From positions 3,973,047 to 4,037,046 of the forward strand of contig NC_087388.1 of NCBI RefSeq assembly GCF_963675165.1: 64,000 nucleotides of DNA, given 5' to 3'. Below, in pieces: positions 63,757-64,000 of the stretch. Below the pieces are notes generated by a model. The model was given only the letters and a program-made list of their open reading frames with translations. It was not told where the DNA came from and ran no database searches. A program made the position numbers and the translations under genes. Each line of letters starts with the position of its first letter. Position 1 is the first letter of the stretch. The stretch comes from Halichondria panicea (lineage: Eukaryota > Porifera > Demospongiae > Suberitida > Halichondriidae).

Positions 63757-64000
63757 ATGAATAGCGACAAAACTAGCGATAAGGAGGAACAGCTAAAAAG
63801 AGGGAACTTGCTAGACCCAGAGAAAGATACAGGGCACACAGGAGCAGCAGGAAGTGAAGGTAACTGACTCAAACGGTTCTGCAGGTGTTTGCCTAACATA
63901 AATAAATGTTGTGTAGAAAGTGCACAAGCCAGCAGAAAGTGGCCAAATGTTCATTACACTTACAGAGACTCCAGAGGCCACACAGGCACGCTTGAAGCAA
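63757..64000 (+). CDS. 5' end of an unidentified gene (runs off the window)
   Basis: ATG at 63757 opens an exon to 63859 (MNSDKTSDKEEQLKRGNLLD and on, hydrophilic), followed by a GTAACT donor. An acceptor ending GTGTAGAAAG at 63920 leads in phase 1 into a frame open to the window end (HKPAESGQMFITLTETPEA..). The sequence is charged and shows no motif I know. The start and intron are predictions. Confidence 0.4.

Noticed and set aside
1-64000. CRISPR arrays, bacterial operons, tRNA or rRNA genes
   Set aside because: No regularly spaced repeat array, no dense bacterial gene order and no tRNA or rRNA signature was seen; gene structure is eukaryotic throughout, which also argues against a symbiont origin for the SecA-like gene.

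Overview
The window is metazoan nuclear DNA, most likely from a sponge. Its genes are built from many short exons separated by GT-AG introns, many of only 46-65 nt. It holds an animal CNOT2 gene with a consistent frame across 17 exons, an SSUH2 gene, a secreted tectonin-type lectin and a Penelope-like retroelement, and the gaps are full of short inverted-repeat transposons. The sponge call is an inference; another early-branching animal is possible. All exon coordinates come from reading splice sites by eye and checking phase.

Left third (1-27.0 kb): a segmental duplication. Copy A (1-8928) and copy B (about 13975-22637) each carry a gene for a protein kinase followed by three DUSP-UBL modules like those at the N-terminus of USP4/USP15, without a ubiquitin-protease domain. 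The next gene is SSUH2, whose start codon lies inside the apparent last exon of the kinase gene. Copy B and its SSUH2 (22100-27009) look intact. Copy A has lost a splice acceptor, its SSUH2 is frameshifted, and a 5'-truncated Penelope-like element with a GIY-YIG domain and two in-frame stops ends it at 8928. Between the copies lies a minus-strand single-exon gene for a type II membrane protein with a furin-like site and a PLA2-like cysteine-rich tail.

Middle (27.6-46.4 kb, minus strand): a giant gene. Two long open frames (1777 and 2235 codons) plus several small 5' exons encode a protein of roughly 4,100 residues, with a Gly-rich collagen-like stretch, a SecA-type ATPase/helicase core, a hydrophobic segment and a Lys run. 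The two long frames overlap out of phase, and a 74-nt phase-0 intron could join them.

Right third (48.1-64.0 kb): CNOT2 on the minus strand (58178 to 48061, 477 aa), a weakly supported small membrane-protein gene, an inverted relic of CNOT2, a secreted tectonin lectin (minus), and the first exons of an unidentified plus-strand gene at the right edge.

Introns and spacers hold many non-autonomous DNA transposons. Several have clear target-site duplications, and for two of them the other duplicate copy preserves the empty site.
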